Of a DNA stretch of 64,000 nucleotides, positions 23,165 through 35,098 are shown piece by piece. Source of the DNA: Immersiella caudata (taxonomy: Eukaryota > Ascomycota > Sordariomycetes > Sordariales > Lasiosphaeriaceae); the NCBI GenBank assembly GCA_030512335.1, contig JAULSU010000004.1, positions 806,001 through 870,000 on the forward strand, written 5' to 3'. A program made the translations under genes and the position numbers. Under the pieces are notes generated by a model. That model saw nothing but the letters and a program-made list of their open reading frames with translations. It was not told the DNA's origin and ran no database searches. Within the stretch, counting starts at the first letter, position 1. The number at the start of each line of letters is the position of its first letter.

Positions 23165-25045
23165 GGCTATTCAACGTCCAAATGCCCAACTTCTGATTCT
23201 TGGCGTGAAGAATATTGATGTTGTAAAATGGGAACCAGAACACCTGGAAGAAGAGTATCCTGGTGGGGGGCCAGAGCCCGGAGGGAGATGGCGATGGCAC
23301 CCAAAATGCGGCCTAACGAAGTGGGGTCCAAACTGCTCCCCTCTGAGCATGAATGGGCGTGACTGACCCCCACCAACCAATAAACACAAGCGGACAGTCT
23401 TATTTGCTGCCATCTTGGTAGAAACAGTTCGGGGCGCCAACATCAATCCCAGCATGGTCATCACTGATGTAGACCCGGGAGCTAACAAGAACAGCTGGAG
23501 ACAGATATGTCAAGTCTCCAACAGTAAAGCTCTACGTGAGAAGAGATAGACTTGTGCAGCACCCCCGGTTGTGCTGTCAACGAGATTGCCGAAGACAAGC
23601 GCAATCTGTCCAGGGCGCTGTTGCCCATCAGTGCGTCGTCCCACATACTCCGTAGGAAGCCGTCGCCAATGTGCCGGAAGTTCGGGGAGGAGGGGTCTTG
23701 TCCAGAAACTGGCGCGGCAGAAGTTGGTGCGGCGCGGGTTCGGCGATCTGAGAGCCGAGACTGCGCCCCACCCCGTGCCGAATCGAGCCAGGCTAGGACC
23801 GTGATGAGACGGACAGGAGTTATGGTTCAGAAGCAAGCCAAGCGAACGTCCGCCGAGATGGGGCCGGTTAATGCGGACAAATTCACTTTGATGGTTGCGC
23901 TGTGGTAATCGGCAAGACGGGCAGACATGCCGCCGATTTGCGGTCCCGCTTGGGCCTTCCGAAAAACTTCGATGGGGCTGAAGAAGCCACGATGCGGCGC
24001 AGTGCGGGGCGAGAGCTCCGAACCGGCTTCTGAGTGGACGGCAAAGAGCGCCCTTGCAGCACCTCAAGGCGGCGCAGTCCCAGTGAAACGTTCTTCCGTT
24101 CAATGGAAACGATGGGGCATGCTCGCACATTTCGTCGCTGACCACCACGTTTCCATCTCGCTCCGGCCCCGATATGCAGTCCTTCGAATTCCGAAGCTGC
24201 CCCCTGTCTATCTCACAGGTGGCTTCTTGCGCACCCGCAGCAAGAAATCGGACGACGGCCACTGCCTCGGCTGCCAATCGCCAGGCTGAAGTCGAGCGGA
24301 GCTCAGGTAATGACGCCCCGTCAATGCCAATTTCGCGCGCACGCATGACTCCACCTTGATCGTCAGGTCCTCAACCAAATGATTTCCAGGAACGCAATTG
24401 ACGAACCTTCCAAGACTGAGCTCTTGAGAGCGATGGTGCCCTCACAAGCCCCAAGAATAGCGCGTCGACTACCGCGGTGTTCCCGACTTCAGGACCCGCC
24501 CTCGCCGCGTCGTTGCTGATGACAAGCTGGGAGTCCACGCAAGCTTGTGCGGCGGGCCATCGTCTGCACTCCTTCGACCCAAGTGTCACCTCTCCGCTCA
24601 GGCTTCAGGTTCGGCAGAAGCAGCAAGTGCCGCCAACACGCCCTGCTGGAATGCCCCTTGTCTGTGCCCATGTGGCAAATTCGCCAAAAGAACGGAATCC
24701 TTCGCCAGGGGAAGCGTGCAGCGCGTTGACGGCACGGTTTTTTTGCTAATGTGAAACCGAACAACCGGCGCGCTGCCATGCGACTGCGCCACAGGGTTGC
24801 AGCACCACCCTCGTCCGCTCGCGAGCAAAGGCCGGCACGCTACGCTATCGCATGATATTGCACTTTATGGATCACCCGCTACCGTGTGCAGGAAGCGAAT
24901 CCTTCGTCTTGCGCCCCTAAAGGGTGTCTTTCCCACATCGAACCTTTGATGCGGCGAATGCTTCTTCGTCTGGATTCCGTCCTCTCGATGTCAACATAGA
25001 CACTGGTGTCAGCTGGGAGAAGCCTCATAGACGACTGGCATCGCC
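23165..25045. other. divergent promoter region with an unexplained GC-rich stretch
   Basis: It lies between the NLR gene (-) and the DUF3433 gene (+). A 278-codon minus-strand frame ends at 23510. Its translation is rich in Arg, Ser, Pro and Cys and matches no family I know, so I do not call it a gene. In another minus-strand frame, DPSSPNFRHIGDGFLRSMW (near 23650) looks more protein-like, so a decayed gene is possible. Confidence 0.3.
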
Positions 25046-28000
25046 ATGGCTCGATTTCGGCTGGGCCGCAAAGCCCTGTGGGCTATGACGCCAACACGCC
25101 CCGATACCAGCGACGGTCCGAACTACAGGCCGATTTTTCTCAAACTGCCATTCCTAATATTCTTTGGTCTTTACGTTGCGGCTCTCATCGGCGTCTTGGA
25201 ATATGTCTGTCGCGGGTTTCCTTCGTCGCTGGAGCGCCAGGATATCCCCGAGTTGGATGCCGAGGACCAGGCACGTCCTGGTCTCCCCACAGCGCTCTTG
25301 ACAGGACCCCTTATTATTCCCCGGCAAACACAACCTCACTCCACAGTGCCCCGCCATACTCCAACGCCTCGTTTATCGAAAAGATTGTCGAGGCGGTGGG
25401 TTGGAAAACGCCAGGAGAACAGCACCTCAACGGTCAACGCTACGTCGATAGCTGCACGGGTTTACGCAGATTTGGATCCCGACGACAACATCGCACACGC
25501 TGTACTTCCGCCGCCGCGGGAATTTGCTGAACGTGCAGCGTTCGGTCCCGGATATTTGAAGCTACTGATGCCGGACGCGGACGCAGGGTGGAATCGCTCC
25601 CAACCCTTCAACGGATCCGAGTTTCACGCTTCATCTCTGAGAAAACGATTTCCGGACCCCTCCAAGTATGGGCGACTGAGTGGGCCGACAGTAGGAATTG
25701 GCTACTTCCTGTTGACCGACTCGGAGTGGGTACGATCTACCATCACCTACGAACGGGAGTCGAGCGGTCGAGAATTTGCCAGCACCTGCGACCCGATAGG
25801 AGACACAGGTTTCTCTCAGGGCTTGGTCACCTGTGACGGGCCAGCTTTGATCTTCCACGACGAGGAGTGCTTCAACAACTGGAAGGAACTGTCAGAAATC
25901 CAGAGGCAGCGCAGGGCAGCTGGCTCGAATTGGGAAACGACTGAGATTGCCATGCCACAGTTTGGGGAGGCCCAGTTCCCCGGCGACGAGGCAGTCATCT
26001 GTGGAGCACCAGGGCAGAAGGCGACTTATCTGAGTGGTGTTGGTCTCGAAGGTGGTCCTCTCGTGCCGGGTTTCGTTCCGGAGTCGGAGGAGGAGATTGC
26101 TCACCCAAGAGAGATAACGGAGACGCTCCGGGATGAAAGCGGCGGGGCCATCGCCACGGTGACAGCTGTCGTCGACTACACCCGGGACGCCACTGGCAGC
26201 CTCGTCCCTGTGAGCACGAGATTCAAAGAAATCCCGGGTTTCACCCCGACGGATGAACCGATCACCTCTGTCTTCACCAACAGAAACGGTGTTCCAACCA
26301 AAACAATCACAACGTTCGGGCCCGGCGCCCCCACCACGCTGACGCTTCGAAACGAGCGTGGACAGGCCACAGCGACCATTACGGCCGGAGTTCCTCCGCC
26401 GCGGATCACCATCACTACCACAGGTGCTGATGGCCAGCTCACAACGACGGCTCTCATCGCGCTAGATCCCTCGAGACCACAGGCACCCAAGCCCACCGTG
26501 AACCTTCCACCACAACAGGGACCCATTGCAGCCAGCGACTTGTTCCACTCGCTTACGTCCGCCGAGTACTTTCTAATTCTGTTCCTGCCTGTCTCTCTCG
26601 GCATGGTCTGCTCCATCTTCGCCGAGATGGTGTACTCGGAACTCCGCGCTCTGCTGCCTTTTCATTCCCTGATCCGCTCTGGGGGCGCAACGGTTGGCTT
26701 TAGTCTTGTGATGTCGACCGGCGGCATTTCTGGTATCGTCAACAGCTTTCGCCTTCTGTTCCAGTTCAGGGAACCAGCCGCGATGCTCACCGATATTCTC
26801 GTGTTCTCGTCGGCTGCCACCACCACTCTTCTATCCGAAGCTGTGGGAATCCAGCTGCGGGGGGCGTGCACTGCTCAGAGTTTCTCGGGTTGTTTCATGG
26901 GAATCGGTGCCTTCATCGGACCCAGCCGCGCAGTTCAGGGGCTGCTCGGCCTGAACTTGGTGATCCTTCTCAGCCTCTGCTTCTTGCTTTCTCGGTGGCG
27001 ATCCGGCGTTTCCATGGCACCTCGCAGCATCATGGCCACCGCAGCTCTCATGCAAGACCAGAACCTGCGACAGCTGTTCGTCGGCATGGGGGCCACGAGC
27101 GAGGATGGCGGTGCCATCAAACAAAAGGAGATTGCGGAGCGGCTCAAAATGGAGCAATTCTTCCTCAGAACCTTCCACGACCCCAAACAATGCGCCGATG
27201 ACTACGGGATTGTTTCTCGGACGAGAGGTCCCGATCCGCTCTCGCGGACCAAATCGGGGCTTTCCAGGCTGAAGACTGGCTTCAGTAAAATCACCAAATC
27301 CTCATCCTTTTCGACACTCACCGGACGGCCGAGGCAGCTCCGCGACTGGCTCGTCTACCGCCAAGGCGCCACCACGGACAGGCTGGTCGACACCATTGGG
27401 CTGCTGTACCTTTGGGGCTTGCTCATTCTCATTGTGTACTACAACTCGGTCATGGAGCCAAGCACCGGCTTCGAAGACTTCATGAACGACCAGTACTTCG
27501 GTGTGCGTGTCCTGTTTACCGGCTTTGGCGTGGCTCTCACCTTTTTCTGGGACCACTACTATGCCCGTAAGCCAAATCCCCCCGCCCCTCACCCCCTAAC
27601 ATCCGCTAACCATGCCCAGGCGCTGCAATGACCGAGCCCTACCGCCAGCTCTGGCTGCACTCCCAATCAGCCAAGACCTCCGTCATGGTCTCCCCGTCCA
27701 CCTCCGTCTTCACCGGCGGCTTCACCGGCTCCCTCAAAAGACGCGAGTGGTGGACCGCCACGGTGGGCTTCACCACCATCCTCTCCAAAATCACCCCCAT
27801 GCTCCTCTCCAACATACCATTCAGCCCCATCCAAACCTGGGAGATGCACCTAGTGTGCGCGTGGGCATCAGTCGGCTGTCTTGCTTTTATGAGCCTTGTA
27901 ATAGTTTACGGTTTCTTCTTTATCAAAAATCCGCCCTTGCCGGTCGACCCGGCGAGCTTAGCCGGGCGGATTTACTACCTGTGCGATTCGCAGGTTGCGG

Positions 28001-28164
28001 ATGAGTTCCAGGGGATGGCGAAGATAGATAGAGAGGAGTGCGAGGGAAGAATGGATATGGAAAAACGGTATAGGTTTGGGAAAATGATTGGCGTTTCGGG
28101 GGAGTTGAGGGTTGGGATTGATACGGCGTATGGGAGGGAGAGCGATGAGGGGGGGAGAAGATGA
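25046..28164 (+). CDS. DUF3433 family membrane protein, two exons
   Basis: Exon 1 is 25046-27566 and exon 2 is 27620-28164. The 53-base intron (GTAAGC, branch GCTAAC, acceptor CCCAG) joins phase 1. The product is about 1,021 residues. One TM helix lies near residues 33-50 (LKLPFLIFFGLYVAALIG). A large extracellular-looking region rich in Thr and Gly runs to about 500 and contains several sequons (NST, NAT, NRS, NGS). A membrane block of about four helices at 510-660 matches DUF3433 (YFLILFLPVSLGMVCSIFAE; later LSRWRSG and AALMQDQNLRQLF). Two to four more helices lie in the C-terminal third. The biochemical role of DUF3433 proteins is not known to me; they are large fungal plasma-membrane or wall-facing proteins. 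The frame is intact. Confidence 0.8.
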
Positions 28165-28476
28165 TATGAGGTGATTTGATACCATGGGAACTGGGCACTT
28201 GGCACTGGCATGTGCAAACGAGCTATATTATTGAGTAATAAGAGTTTTGGGAGCAAGTCCCTGCCTTACCCCAGAGTTAATGCGCGTGGATGTGGATCTT
28301 GTGGAAGGATCTTATCGAGGGTCCGCGCAATTGCGCCGCAACGCCGCCCCCGCGCCAACCCTCTCCTGAGTAATCGCCGTAACCGGCTTCGCGCGCGCCG
28401 ATAAGACGCCGCGGATAAGCTATTTCCCACTTATCGGAAGCCTCTAATTAAGCCCCCTGGAATTCCAGCGGCTAAG
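28165..28476. other. intergenic, GC-rich palindromic stretch
   Basis: About 310 bases with inverted motifs (CTTATCGAGG near 28311, CGATAAGACG near 28399, CTTATCGGAAG near 28431). These may be ends of another decayed transposon. No gene is seen. Confidence 0.35.
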
Positions 28477-28680
28477 TGTCAGAAACACCGCACCTTGGAA
28501 TGGGTGAAAATAATGGGGGTTGCAATGGCTCGATTGTATTGCTTGAGGTTGCTCCTTGGGGTTCTGGCTTTTAGCCAGAACCTCCTTCTTTGTAGACAAA
28601 ACCCTAGGATTCAGCTTTGTTAGCGCAATGGCTGAGGTTGACTGAAAGCCAGGGCCCCTGAACCCCCTTTCTTTCTGACA
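28477..28680 (+). mobile_element. hairpin-bearing MITE-like element, copy A
   Basis: A 204-base unit with terminal inverted repeats TGTCAGAAA / TTTCTGACA. It carries a central perfect hairpin of ten base pairs (GGTTCTGGCT...AGCCAGAACC) at 28560-28582. It has no coding capacity. The same sequence recurs inverted at 35099-35332 (copy B), and in decayed form at about 29596-29800 (copy C) and 17951-18066 (copy D). A target-site duplication is not clear; a TA on each side (28473, 28682) is possible. Confidence 0.8.
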
Positions 28681-29595
28681 GTACTAGTCTCTAGCCGGAA
28701 CGCGCAGAAAGGATGTAACAACCAACAGTTATGGAAGCACCGCAGGCCCCCAATGAAACAATAGTGGTTGAAATTGCTTTCTTGAATTGCTTTTTGGTTG
28801 TCTAGCTCAGCCAGAGAGCTCCCCATTATAGACTGCGGGAGACAGAACCGTTGCCTGAGGAGGCAAGGGTCTGGAACGAGCGCATGACGGAGGTCGTTTT
28901 TGATGGGTAGCAGAAAGCTGCGATCAGTTTTCAGTAGCGGGGACCGGATGGCATTGCTAAATACGGCCAAGAAATTACGGATCTGAGTTCAAGATGGGGC
29001 AACTGATATAGACCGACTCTCCTACTTGGAAGATAAGGTGAAGATGTTTGCGTCCATGATTCGGTGCCCGTAGTGAAGCCAGACCTCACAATTTCCATTT
29101 CCCCTGCAAGCAAGCGAATGTGGTACTCTTCAGTACGTTGGAGGGACGAGGCTAAGAAACTGCCAGTGCACTACCCCGAAATCGACACCACGAATTTCTC
29201 ATTTCTTCCTCGGAACGGAGCAAATCATCGGAGAGTGACCGAGCTATAGTAGAGTTTATCCCAGAGTGTTGTCATCAATGTCGCTGGTTGTCGCTGGCTG
29301 TCGCGGCCATGGGCTCGCTCGAGTAGAGGAAGAGGGGCCTGGTCACCTCGACGTTGTCAAACGAGTAATGGCTTGCCGTCTCAGTGTCGTGCTGGAGGCG
29401 GCCGAAAATGACCCGGAGCTCTCGTTTGAATGCCGCCGGGTTGCCATTTTTTTCTTACATCGTTGTTCTGATGTTGTTGTTTCGGGGAAATGGAAACGCG
29501 TGAGTCGCAGGGTCACAAATCGCGAGAAAACGCGTGCGCGGATATCCTTGACGTCTTCGCCGTGTAGATGCCGACTGCGCCCAACATCTTTTGCA
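28681..29595. other. intergenic, repeat-flanked
   Basis: About 900 bases between MITE copies A and C. It has short open frames only and no recognisable protein. Confidence 0.35.
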
Positions 29596-29800
29596 GCGCG
29601 CCTTGGATTTGGTGGAAATGATTGGGGCTGCAACTGCTTGTTTTAATTGCTTCTCCAGGTTCTGGTTTTCAGCCAGAGCCTCTTTCTTTATAGACTTGTG
29701 AATGGTAGCAACGCTTGCGTCGTTGAGTGGCCAATGTTACCAATACACCATTCTGGTTGGTTCTTTAACCCTCTTCTTGACAGCCTATTTCTTTCTGACA
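29596..29800 (+). mobile_element. hairpin MITE-like element, decayed copy C
   Basis: It follows copy A from GCGCCTTGGATTTGGTGG through GGTTCTGGTTTTCAGCCAG (hairpin with one mismatch) and CTTTATAGACTTG. It ends in the intact terminal repeat TTTCTTTCTGACA at 29800. The left terminal repeat is lost and the middle has diverged. Confidence 0.65.
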
Positions 29801-31420
29801 GATACCCGAATAAAAGGTGTGCTTCCAGCTGCGATAATGGCTGGCTGCTTTGGGGAGCGTTCATGGATGACGCTGAGCCGGGGTCGTGGTTTGCGCTTGC
29901 GAAAATTCTCTGACCTACCCAGATGTCCAAAGGCGGAAGACACTTGCGTCACAGTAGCAGCAAAGATTTGGGCGTAAAGGCCATCCGCTTCACATTTCCA
30001 TTTAGCATCTTGCCATGTAAACTTTGCCCATGTAAAACTCTGAGCTCATGCAATTCTAATCCAATGGAACTCCTCCCAGTTCATGGAAACTCTAAACCCA
30101 TCCCTAGCTCATGAAAACGCCAACCGCATGGAACTTGTATATTTACAGCTTAAAAGGCTTTAAGGCGACATAATGCCGGTCTATCTCGGAATCGCCCGTA
30201 CGGACTAGGGTCACACATTCCCTAATAAGATAACGATTTACCACATAATACTAATATCGTAGGCTAGTAACCGTAAAGTTTATAAAGCTATAACGGGTAG
30301 TTAGGATACGGAGTTAAAACGGTTGCAGGAGGTGGTATTACATAAGGGTGTACATCACAGGATCATAGCCGGTCGCGACATCTTAGGCGGCTTCTGGAAT
30401 AAAGAAGCAGCCGCGTTATACTTATTAACTTTAACAACAGCTGTATATCTCTAGGAACATAGCAGCCTAAAGGTTGCAAACGGGAAGGTCCTGTGAGAGT
30501 ATTGGGTTTAGATAGCGCATGCTGCTGGGGACGAGGGTGACATTGAGCGAGGTCACGGTGATTTCCATGCGGTGGTGCTGGTATTGGTAGCATTGCTGAG
30601 GAGCCCTCTGCTCATTCACCCTCAGCATTCCATCTTCAAGTCCAGTCCGTCTTTCACTCCCACATTCGTTTGTCCAACACACGCTTCCTTAGCACCTTCG
30701 CAGTCGCTGCTGGCGCTTCGGCCGGCTTGCAAGCGCCTGAAGCAAGCTAATGTCGACAAGCTTGTCGAAGCCTACCGGAGCATGTTCACCCTGTGGGGGC
30801 TCTCCAAGGCCGATACAGCAGGGGAAGAAGCTGTTCGAGATTCAAAATCTGAAGGTCGAGTTCAACAGCATGGACTTTTTCAAGAACACCGGTGGCGTTT
30901 GCAGCCGGCCTGCTCCTCCTTCGTAAGGTGCTATGCCTACCTAGGAGGTAGTTAGTTTAGGGGGAGGGGGGAGGGAGGTTCAAGGCTTGGCCCCGAAGTT
31001 TGGAGTAAACGCAGCTACAAAAGATCAATAATGTACTTTAGAAATGTATATTAGCAAGGATAACATAGAAATTCCAGTCCTTGTGGCCCCCTCGATCCTG
31101 AATTCCACCTGCGTATACGACAACTACGGATCACTGCGCCAAAAGTAATTACCCGACCCCGTTAGGGTCGATGCCTGCACGCAGTGTATCCTGCGCCGGG
31201 CTAACTTTCTTGCTTCGGCACACTGTCGCTAATCATTAGCAGTCACTCCCCTAGGCAACAGTGCGTTCTTAACAGCTGTGGCGCTGTAAGCGAGAAGTGA
31301 CAGGGAGAGAGAAGTGACAGGTAGAAAAAGAAATACAGCATATTAAGGGCAACCAACAAGTTGGCACGGTGCAGCCATCACTTGGTTAACGTGGGTGGCT
31401 AATTACCTTTGGCGCAGTGT
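29801..31420. other. AT-rich decayed repeat zone
   Basis: About 30140-30460 is AT-rich with TA-dense sequence, as in RIP-affected repeats. A coding-like fragment lies at about 30680-30910 (KRLKQANVDKLVEAYRSMF, then in another frame FEIQNLKVEFNSMDFFKN); I cannot place it. About 31140-31330 has a doubled GAGAAGTGACAGG motif. No intact gene is seen. Confidence 0.4.
30014..30135 (+). repeat. irregular minisatellite built on CATGNAAACT-like units
   Basis: Six to seven loose units of about 16-26 bases repeat a core like CATGTAAACT, CATGTAAAACT, CATGGAAACT, CATGAAAACG and CATGGAACTT, separated by short C-rich linkers. The units are degenerate. Confidence 0.5.
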
Positions 31421-33329
31421 TCAGTACTTGATCCTCCTCCTCACGCGAACCTTGATCCCCCCTTCAGGTCGTAGCAACGGGCTCGGGTTGATCAGCTTGA
31501 TCTCACTCATGTTTTTGACAGCACCGACAGCTTCCATGTCAAAACCTTCCACAAGCTCCATCAGAATAATCTTGAATTCCAACATCGTCATAGCCTTGCC
31601 AATGCAGACGCGCGGACCGGACGAGAAGGCGGCAAAGGCCCACGGATCAGTCGCCTGCCCCTCCAAACGGTCCCACCGGTCCGGCTTGAACTCGTTGCAG
31701 TCGGGGCCCCAGATGGTGGGGTTTCGCTGCAGGATGGCCGGCTGCATCATGATGGTGGTGCCCTTGGGGATGGCGACGCCCTGGATCACGACATCCTCGG
31801 CCGCTTCTCGCGCCACGTTGACGGCGGGGCATTGCAGGCGGAGCACCTCGCGTGTAAAATTGTGGAGATAGGGGAGGCTCTCGATGCTGTGTTGGCTGGG
31901 CAGGGGCTCCCGGCGGAGCAGCTCGGCTATCTCTGTGCGGAGCCGTTGGGTGGCGTCAGGGTGCTCGATGATGAGATGCGTCGCCCATGTGAGCGCCCCG
32001 GCCGTGGTCTCATGCCCTATGTAGACAGGGAGATAAGAGGTTAGTTGACCAAGCTAATTATGTTTGCCAAAAAGAGGGTGGGTGGATAATACCGGCTGCG
32101 AGAAACGTAAGAATCTAGACCATGGTGGCTCATATTAGCTTCCCGGGATCATGTGTGCGGCGGACACCAACCTGGTTCAAGATATCACTCTCGGTCCACT
32201 GGTCACCATCGGCGTAATATTTCTCGGCAACCATAAATGTCAACAGGTCCTTACTACTCCCATCCAGGGTGGGATCGATATCGATACCGGCCGCTCGCTG
32301 TGCACCTATCGTTCGGATTCGATCTCGTATGATATCAGTCAGCTGGCTGCGCACCATTTTGTTGGCGTGGATAAAGCGCCGGTTGGGCTCGACGGGCAGC
32401 CATCGAATGGGCAAAATTCCGTTGATGGCCATGAGGATCTGGCCCCAGCCGTCCGGCTCGAATACCTCGTGGTAGCATTCATCAAACGAGGTAGCACCGG
32501 CGCTCGCGGACTGCAGGTTGTCCAGCTCCACCCCGAGCGCGAAGACGCCCATGATGTCTAGCATGATCTTTGAGTAAAGCGAGACAACTAGAGCCGGGTA
32601 GCTCATTAGCGGTGAAAAAAAAGATGGAACGCGCTGGGAAACACGTACGTTCTACCACACCATCTTGGGTCTCGATGATCTGGTCCAGCAAGTAGGAGAG
32701 GTGGCGGGCTTTGTCCTGAAACACGGGCACGAGCACCCTCAGGCTACTCGGCGAGAACATGCCTGGGCTCGGGTTATCACCTCGCTTTGGGAGACAAGAC
32801 AGCATGTTTCACACCTCCAAGCACCCTCCGCTGCTTCTTGTGCGCCTCCCCCTCCGCAAAGACCAGCCCAAAGCCAACAATGTCAGCCACAAGACGTGTG
32901 AAGAAAGCTGGCTTCCGGAACGAGTAGACCTTGTCCCGGAGGATCTCCTTATGGGCGTCCAGGCTCGTCACCAGGACCGCGTCCGAGTTGCCCAAGTCAA
33001 AGTAGCGAATCAGCGGTGTCTCTGGCCACCGCCGCATCCAGGAAAGAAAAGGTTGATTGGGGCTGCCGCTCCGAAACTGGTGGAGGGTATGGCCGACGAG
33101 GAAGTGGTGATTCTAGCCGGCGACGTCAATTAGTTCATGGCTTGACGCTTGACGGGGGAATTTCTTTTCTCACCTTCGGGCCTGGGAGGTGCCTAAGAGG
33201 CGATACAAAGTAGGGATAAATGAAGAGCCGGTACGTTCTGTAGGCCACGATTTGGGCCACGTACATGCCCAGCACCGCCGCAAGGACGTCCGCTCGGAGG
33301 AGCTTCTTGAGGTAGTATGCGACATCCAT
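31421..33329 (-). CDS. cytochrome P450 monooxygenase, six exons
   Basis: Coding exons (complement): 33329-33174, 33112-32815, 32762-32649, 32587-32172, 32114-32093 and 32016-31421. All phases join and give about 533 residues, normal for a microsomal P450. Exon 5 is only 22 bases and encodes ILTFLAA of the I-helix, which continues as GHETTAGALTWA. An N-terminal membrane anchor (residues about 10-35) is followed by PLRHLPGPK. The K-helix ExxR lies near TREVLRLQ. PERF-type NEFKPDRW and the haem loop FSSGPRVCIG (Cys ligand) are intact. The five introns are 52-76 bases with CTAAC or CTAAT branch sites. It should hydroxylate or epoxidise a lipophilic substrate in the ER with a P450 reductase. No biosynthetic backbone gene lies near it, and the flanks are repeats and pseudogenes. 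Confidence 0.93.
32093..32114 (-). other. 22-base micro-exon of the P450 gene
   Basis: It is flanked by an AG (GGTCTAG, ending at 32115) and a GT (GTATTATCC from 32092). It encodes the start of the oxygen-binding I-helix (ILTFLAAG with the next exon). Skipping it would remove conserved residues and shift the frame. Confidence 0.8.
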
Positions 33330-33642
33330 AATGCTCTTCCTGGGTAGCCGGCTTGGGGAAAGTTGGGGCTAAACAGTTTGCGGGGTATGAGCGAAACTGA
33401 AGCTGTTTCGAAGAAGCGCGGAGGCACAGGCCAGGTGGTGTGTTGCCTTATCTGCTGCGGCACAGCAGGCCTGCCGACGTAGGATTGCCTTATGCATGAC
33501 GAGTGAGTGCGTGGCGTGATCTGTAGCGACGGGGGTGGGGTACGTTGTTTGGTGGGTGCTTGGGAGCAAGCGAATGAGAGTGCGAGTGCTCAACCAGGAG
33601 CTGCTGGCAAAATTTCAAGCTGGGAACGATCAGTGCACCCCT
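33330..33642. other. intergenic, P450 promoter side
   Basis: About 310 bases between the P450 start and the relic at 33643. Nothing recognisable is seen. Confidence 0.35.
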
Positions 33643-34650
33643 TCAACCAACATGATCCTCCGTCCACGGTTCTCTCCCTGTCTGCCCCTCCAAGCGAACC
33701 ATAAAGTCGCGGACATAGTCCTCGCACTCAACCCTCTGGAAAGCGTCGGGCCACCCATGATCCCTGTGTATCTGACTCAAGCACTGCAAGTCCAGCGATG
33801 TGTTACCAAAGAAACGCTCAAAGTCGCGCAGCTTACCCAAATTCTGCACCATGACTTCAGCCTCTTCGATTCTATCCGCTCGCTCCTCAGCCGATGAAAA
33901 ATCCATCGCCTCGTAGCCGCGAAGCGAGATTATCTCTAGCCTCCGCATCTTGTCCTTGAACGTCTCGAAGAATTCCGCAAGATCGAACGGCCCTTAAATG
34001 TCACACTAAATATTCTCGACCATATCTCACCATGCTCGGCGCCGAAGACCCACTACTAGCCACGGTTCTCACGCCCTTGGGCAACGACAAAGGCCATCCG
34101 GGGGTTAAACAGCGATCCGCCGCGTTCGTAGTCCATGTAGTCGTCCCACCGCTCCGGCGTCGCAAACCGTTCCGGTGATCAGACCGAGTAGTATTCAAGT
34201 CGGCCTGCGTGTTGCCACCCTCGTGGAAATACGGCAGGAGACGTAGGACTTGGGGCGCAAAAGTCTTCCTTCCATGTTCCCACGTGTTCTGGTGCCAGGT
34301 TGGGCCAGCCTTGCGGCGGAGGGTGCTTTAGATCGTTAGGGTTAAATTGAAGCTTGGCGGGAATCGGTAAAAGTTCCTGAGCAGGGCTGCAATGTCCTCG
34401 ACGGCATAGGGAAAGCGGTCGTGGTGGTCATCATCCGACTCTTCCCCAGACTCTTTCCCATCTTCCTCCTGGCCTAGCACCTCATAACCATCAACCGTAC
34501 TTTGTGATTCCCGTCCCTCAACATGGGAGTTGACTTCGTGGGCCGTGCATTGCAAATCGTTGTCAGAGCAGCCCGTCATCTGCGAGTCCTGAGTTGCGCT
34601 CACTTTAGCGTGGTGGAAATGAAGATGTTGGAATTCAAATCTGATCAAGG
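33643..34650 (-). pseudogene. decayed gene of an uncharacterised fungal protein family
   Basis: On the complement strand, pieces in shifting frames line up in order. First comes an acidic stretch with DRFPYAVEDIAALLRNFY (near 34400). Next is HPPPQGWPNLAPEH (near 34300), PERFATPERWDDYMDYE (near 34140), and a C-terminal block with KMRRLEIISLRGYEAMDF and CLSQIHRDHGWPDAF (33700-33950). This order and the Tyr/Asp-His-Gly-Trp-Pro ending resemble a common ascomycete family of unknown function. At least two frame changes and a stop (near 34190) break it. I know no function for the family. Confidence 0.65.
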
Positions 34651-34808
34651 ATTATAGATCTATTAACTTTACAGTACGAAAGCCTTTTACAATAAACGTT
34701 ACTATAATCTTGAGTTATAAGTGTATAACGTGGGTGATAAGCGAGTCGCGGTTTTTTTACGCGCAACACATACCTTTCACTCTCCAACAAATTTTACCAC
34801 AACTAAGA
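34651..34808. other. AT-rich flank of the transposase relic
   Basis: It includes TATAACGTGGGTGATAAG at about 34723, which could be the left terminal repeat of the pogo-type element. No matching right end was found. Confidence 0.35.
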
Positions 34809-35098
34809 ATGGCAGAGCCTTCTAAAGAGGCCAGAATTCTCCTTGCCCTTTAAGCTACTAAAAAAAACCAAAAACTCAGTATCGAAGCCGCAGCCAGCCT
34901 TTATAACGTACCGCCTTCAACTCTCTGTAACCGACACGACGGCCGGCCTGCACGACGTGATATTCCACCTATCTTATGTAAGCTTACGGATTTAAAAGAG
35001 AATACGATTATTTAATACGTAATAAAGCTATATGTACGTGTATTTCACCCTTAGCTTTATTACGTGGAAGATATGACCAACCGACTGCTCCACGTAGG
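34809..35098 (+). mobile_element. decayed pogo/Fot1-type transposase, N-terminal part
   Basis: From ATG 34809 one frame reads a psq-type helix-turn-helix: KKNQKLSIEAAASLYNVPPS, then TLCNRHDGRPARRDIPP, KLTDLKENTII and YVEDMTNRLL. This is the DNA-binding start of Fot1/pogo (Tc1/mariner superfamily) transposases. Three in-frame stops (near 34850, 35013 and 35053) sit where the family usually has Gln or a similar CA-type codon, so each fits one C-to-T change at CpA, a RIP-like signature. MITE copy B interrupts the frame at 35099, and no DDE catalytic domain is found downstream. Confidence 0.78.

Noticed and set aside
28311..28440. CTTATCG/CGATAAG motifs as transposon ends
   Set aside because: The inverted motifs are short and irregular; no element body or target duplication could be defined.
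30572..30955. 127-codon plus-strand frame as a gene
   Set aside because: Part looks like protein, but the frame changes midway and no family is recognised; kept only as a fragment note.
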